DNA of 64,000 nt from CAIVAT01 sp964525995 (GTDB lineage Bacteria; Bacteroidota; Bacteroidia; Bacteroidales; FEN-979). The position numbers and the translations under genes are program-made. The stretch is taken from NCBI GenBank assembly GCA_964525995.1, contig CAZGIM010000006.1:124001-188000 (forward strand). Direction: 5' to 3'. Below are positions 61,903 through 64,000 of this stretch, one piece after another. Position 1 is the stretch's first letter, and the number at the start of each line of letters is the position of its first letter. The notes beneath the pieces are model-generated. The model was not told the DNA's origin and made no database searches. It saw only the letters and a list, made by a program, of their open reading frames with translations.

Positions 61903-63098
61903 TCGGTGGTGAATTTAATTGAAGTATTTCGACAGGTGCCAATTTGGTGGATATAGGCTTTATACCGTTGAACAAATTGTGGAAAACAGAAATTATGAGT
62001 GTTTTCCAAGCTAACAAAATTTTTCTCATACGAACAGGATGACCCTGGCAATGATGGAAACTTAATGACATGGACGGAATCCCCAAATGGGGTATAGTTG
62101 CCTATATATATTTTACCATCGGGGCCTGATTGTATATTCCCTCCAGCCCCATAACCCAAAAGATACTGACTTTGCATAAAAGATAGTGAATCCGGAGCAT
62201 TCATGTCATATTGGAACAATGGCGTATTAAAAGGTAAATTCGCTCCTCCGGATATATATAGAAATCGTGAGTTAATAGAAAATTCTGTACTTCTTAATAT
62301 ATGATTTAAACCAGGATAATTTACTGAAAAAGTAAATCTTGGGGTGACAATTCCCGAAGTAGTATTGAAAGTACAAACTTCGTGCATTGAATCAGAACAA
62401 ACTAAGTGACGACCATCAAAAGAGATTTTTAAATATCCACAGTTTGACCTGAAACCCATTTTTGTTTTAAAGTTGGTAGGACTAATAACAGGAGTCGGAT
62501 CAATTCCGGAAGCGGTTAACCGATATGCCAGATAATTGTTTGTTTTTGCATGATTTAGTACAACGATCCAGTAATCTCTGTTATTTGCATGCCTGGTGGC
62601 TGTCAACTGGTCAACGACACTATCGCCATAGGGTAGCGCAATGTTCTTCATTCCCGGAATAATATCCCCTAAACCTCCATTCAGGTCCATATTAAATACT
62701 GAATAGTACAAACCTATTACCGGTCCAAAAGGACCAGGATCATGACCTGCAGTAACAATGTAGTAAATTCGTGAGTTGCCTGGTAATTGCAAGGCAATTG
62801 CAGATTGGCAATCGGAGCCTCCTCCTAATAACCCCGCGCCATTCGGGGTTACATTTAAAAATTTATCATATATTTTCTTTCCCTCTGAGCAAAACAAAAA
62901 ATTACCGGCAGAATCGGAGATGCTGAATCCGCTAACAAGTGTACTTTGTGCAATAGGGCTTGTTGGCAATGAAATAGGTGGACCCGTATTGAATGTCATT
63001 CCAGCGTGCCACCCGAAGTACCAATTATTGAATTCACCTTGAGAGTACCCGGTGAAATTATATAGCAGAAGCAAGAAAACAAATAATTTGTTCTGCAT
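59430..63098 (-). CDS. Large secreted PKD/Ig-repeat protein with C-terminal FISUMP domain, copy B
   Basis: Paralogue of 1,222 residues with the same domain order. Signal peptide KLFVFLLLLYNFTGYSQ, then 'GEFNNWYFGWHAGMTFNTG'. The N-terminal 395 residues are homologous to copy A but clearly diverged (IYYIVTAGHDPGPFGPVIGL, NIALPYGDSVVDQLTATRH). From SIRWNFGDPASG onward it is nearly identical to copy A, except one window before the FISUMP domain. There the linker STSQSVIQSISQSN is encoded by an octamer array. Domain architecture suggests a surface adhesin or glycan-binding protein. It sits 11 bases before copy A and is probably cotranscribed. Confidence 0.85.
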   Translation of the reverse strand: MQNKLFVFLLLLYNFTGYSQGEFNNWYFGWHAGMTFNTGPPISLPTSPIAQSTLVSGFSISDSAGNFLFCSEGKKIYDKFLNVTPNGAGLLGGGSDCQSAIALQLPGNSRIYYIVTAGHDPGPFGPVIGLYYSVFNMDLNGGLGDIIPGMKNIALPYGDSVVDQLTATRHANNRDYWIVVLNHAKTNNYLAYRLTASGIDPTPVISPTNFKTKMGFRSNCGYLKISFDGRHLVCSDSMHEVCTFNTTSGIVTPRFTFSVNYPGLNHILRSTEFSINSRFLYISGGANLPFNTPLFQYDMNAPDSLSFMQSQYLLGYGAGGNIQSGPDGKIYIGNYTPFGDSVHVIKFPSLPGSSCSYEKNFVSLENTHNFCFPQFVQRYKAYIHQIGTCRNTSIKFTTDIWPPADSIRWNFGDPASGAANLSVIANPSHIYSAAGTYTVELYVRHNDNRTDTTWKTITIQEAPTPALGPDQNICTGQTATFDAGACAGCTYEWKDITSGLVIGANQTYTTGTPGVYGVIVTGPNGCSGRDTVQLSIAPTAVMSVTVAGPPGTICSGAAALFTTTAVNGGTTPAYQWKVNGINVPGATNATCSYTPANGDQIACEVTSSDPCVGNSPATSPPVSITVYPLPTVAAVADPSTSICSGNSVTLTGSGAAGYVWSNGVVNGIPFVPASTATYTVTGSDAFGCSNTAQIVVTVNLLPNVVANASSSSVCAGSPVILTGSGAVTYVWNNGVMNGIPFIPLASQTYTVTGTDENGCSNTAQITVVVVPAVAVGLSINASANPLCTGSSVTFTATPVNGGSSPAFQWKVNGVNASGATNSGYSYLPVNGDVVTCSLNASASCVTGNPAISNAITMIVNNNLPAGVSIVASANPFCPGSSVTFTAMPVNGGSSPAFQWKVNEVDIPGATSPSHSYIPANGDVVTCVMNSNLICVTANPATSPSITLTVRDAPNVIFSRCFDTITTVSAKPFRLKGGLPLGGTYSGPGVNSTTGIFTPSVAGPGTHTITYIYTNTYGCSSTSQSVIQSISQSNFTCGSNLTDIRDGKVYPTVQIGSQCWMQKNLNYGTAIPSTNPQTENCIPEKYIRNASFAYSSCYQWDELMRYETAPSAQGLCPPGWHLPASAEWSALISWLGGAATAGSAMKDPFAAGGFHSEQTGFLYLNYRWAFFDGIYAGAMYWTSTPSGSDRAVARGLNETNHSVSLYPAARANAFGVRCVKDVN
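60003..60040 (-). repeat. In-frame octamer array in copy B
   Basis: About four units of TGATTGAC/TGAATGAC on the plus strand. On the sense strand it reads ATCAGTCA and encodes SQSVIQSISQS in a linker. Copy A has an unrelated linker of the same length at this place. Confidence 0.75.
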
Positions 63099-63121
63099 TA
63101 TACATTTTTTTTAAAATTAAT

Positions 63122-63167
63122 AAAAACTGATGAGATGAAGTTAAAAGTGATCATCTCATCAGTTTTT
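63122..63167 (-). terminator. Intrinsic terminator after the small secreted-protein gene
   Basis: A perfect 17-base-pair stem (AAAACTGATGAGATGA pairing with TCATCTCATCAGTTTT) with a 12-base loop lies 8 bases after the stop of the gene at 63175 and 24 bases before the start of copy B. The A/T flanks make it functional in both directions. Confidence 0.85.
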
Positions 63168-63174
63168 CAAGAAA

Positions 63175-63591
63175 CTAAAAGTTGATCACAATAGGATCAA
63201 TTGCAATAAGATTATCATTTGCATCAAGGCGGGCAAGTGAACTGCCTGATCTCCTGTCGTACTCGGTTGTGGTACCATTGTATACCCGAATACAAGTTAC
63301 CTGGATTGTGTAAAAGGTCTTTTCAAGGGGATCAGGCTTTGGTATTGCTATCCCGGAGCCAGTAAGGAATGGTTTATTCCCAGGGAAATAATATGGATTA
63401 TTCAAATCATTGAAAGTACCATAAATATTTGGTTCAGTCGTAACCACCTGACCCACCAAATAATAATCGTAATTCGTTGATGCATCATTGATAGTCACAT
63501 CAGCAGTAAGTGTAGGGTAGATGGTTGTTTGAGCAAAACCCAAGGTTGAGACGACCATCATTAAGAGGAAAAGAAATATCTTTGTTTTCAT
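63175..63591 (-). CDS. Small secreted protein of unknown function
   Basis: Product of 138 residues with a clear signal peptide (IFLFLLMMVVSTLGFAQ). The mature part is Tyr/Asn/Thr-rich (TLTADVTINDASTNYDYYLV, GTFNDLNNPYYFPGNKPF, TFYTIQVTCIRVYNG) and predicted to be beta-rich. I recognise no family. It precedes the large secreted-protein pair on the same strand, but a strong terminator separates them. Confidence 0.75.
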   Translation of the reverse strand: MKTKIFLFLLMMVVSTLGFAQTTIYPTLTADVTINDASTNYDYYLVGQVVTTEPNIYGTFNDLNNPYYFPGNKPFLTGSGIAIPKPDPLEKTFYTIQVTCIRVYNGTTTEYDRRSGSSLARLDANDNLIAIDPIVINF

Positions 63592-63625
63592 TTTACATAA
63601 GAATTTTAAAAAATGTACCCATTAG

Positions 63626-63871
63626 TCAATATAAAACGAACGATTTTTCGACAAATATTTCGTTCGATTGGCTTTTTTTCACTACGATACAACTTACGTA
63701 GCTAACCTTCAGTGTGGATTCGGCCCTTGTCTCCTGAAGGATAAGACAAGAGCCGTTGGGGGCGAGGTTGCTTTTCCCCAGCATTTGAATAGAACTTTTC
63801 ATGATTAATTCATATTGATATATGCTGATCTGTATGTGAGCTGTCTGATCAGGCAAGGAATTATTGTTCAT
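63626..63871 (-). CDS. Doubtful 81-residue ORF
   Basis: ATG start at 63871. The product (HIQISIYQYELIMKSSIQML, 'SNLAPNGSCLILQETRAES') has no recognisable domain, and a hairpin (CGGCCCTTGTCT with AGACAAGAGCCG, 63721-63755) lies inside it. It may be a gene, a remnant, or chance. The last 129 bases of the window show nothing else. Confidence 0.3.
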   Translation of the reverse strand: MNNNSLPDQTAHIQISIYQYELIMKSSIQMLGKSNLAPNGSCLILQETRAESTLKVSYVSCIVVKKSQSNEIFVEKSFVLY

Positions 63872-64000
63872 AGATCCTGAATCCTTTTATCCGATATATC
63901 GGCTATTGCATGTGTTTTTATCAGGTTATTCATCCTTTAAATGCCAGACAATGCAATAGATCTGCCGGCTTGATGCTGATTCATGCCCGTAATTTGAAAA

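Overview
The window is a chromosomal segment of a member of the Bacteroidota, most likely Bacteroidales or a related anaerobic or facultative lineage. Five things point there: recurrent TAnnTTTG promoter boxes; the gliding-motility ABC genes gldA, gldF and gldG; a TonB-dependent receptor with an N-terminal carboxypeptidase-like domain; long secreted proteins ending in the Fibrobacter-type (FISUMP) domain; and a DUF1573-yajC-YbbR-coaE cluster. MqnA implies futalosine-route menaquinone synthesis, and HydE implies [FeFe]-hydrogenase maturation. No rRNA, tRNA, CRISPR array, transposase or prophage was recognised.

Layout. 1-11 kb is housekeeping: the end of pyrG, yidC, mqnA, a heme-type TonB receptor, the coaE operon, aroK and rlmD. 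11-18.6 kb holds hydE, a LytTR response regulator, ychF, rpsA, rnz and a HEPN/MNT toxin-antitoxin pair. 18.7-26 kb holds an M3 peptidase and the gldA-gldF-gldG-DUF4340 operon. 26-31 kb is accessory: two FISUMP surface proteins alternating with two paralogous small membrane coiled-coil proteins, then a GxxExxY protein. 31-43 kb holds a giant FAD/Fe-S oxidoreductase, an esterase-DUF1338 pair, a single-chain type IIG-like restriction-modification enzyme and a GH2 glycosidase. 43-48 kb holds small enzymes, DnaJ/CbpM, lplA and an LpxL-like acyltransferase. 48-55.7 kb holds aconitase and isocitrate dehydrogenase family genes separated by an HD protein and two four-helix-bundle cassettes (one broken), then cca and miaA. 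55.7-63.6 kb holds two tandem secreted proteins of about 1,200 residues that share a nearly identical block of about 2.5 kb, plus a small secreted protein.

The most unusual signal is a system of degenerate 7-8 bp tandem arrays in the spacers. By eye they follow a polarity rule. Read on the sense strand of the nearest gene, arrays just after stop codons have one orientation (TGAATGAG, GGACNAGY, ACAGGATT, GACAATGG, GGAAAATG, ATTAGG). Arrays just before starts have the reverse complement (CTCATTCA, GTCC, AATCCTGT, CCTAAT). Several genes are therefore bracketed by complementary arrays. The same composite spacer (downstream-type module followed by upstream-type array) is embedded in frame twice inside the FAD/Fe-S oxidoreductase, and an array marks the breakpoint of a truncated four-helix-bundle gene. 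I know of no named element with these properties.

Limits: everything here was read by eye. Family assignments rest on motifs and remembered family features, not on searches. Coordinates of arrays are approximate to a few bases.
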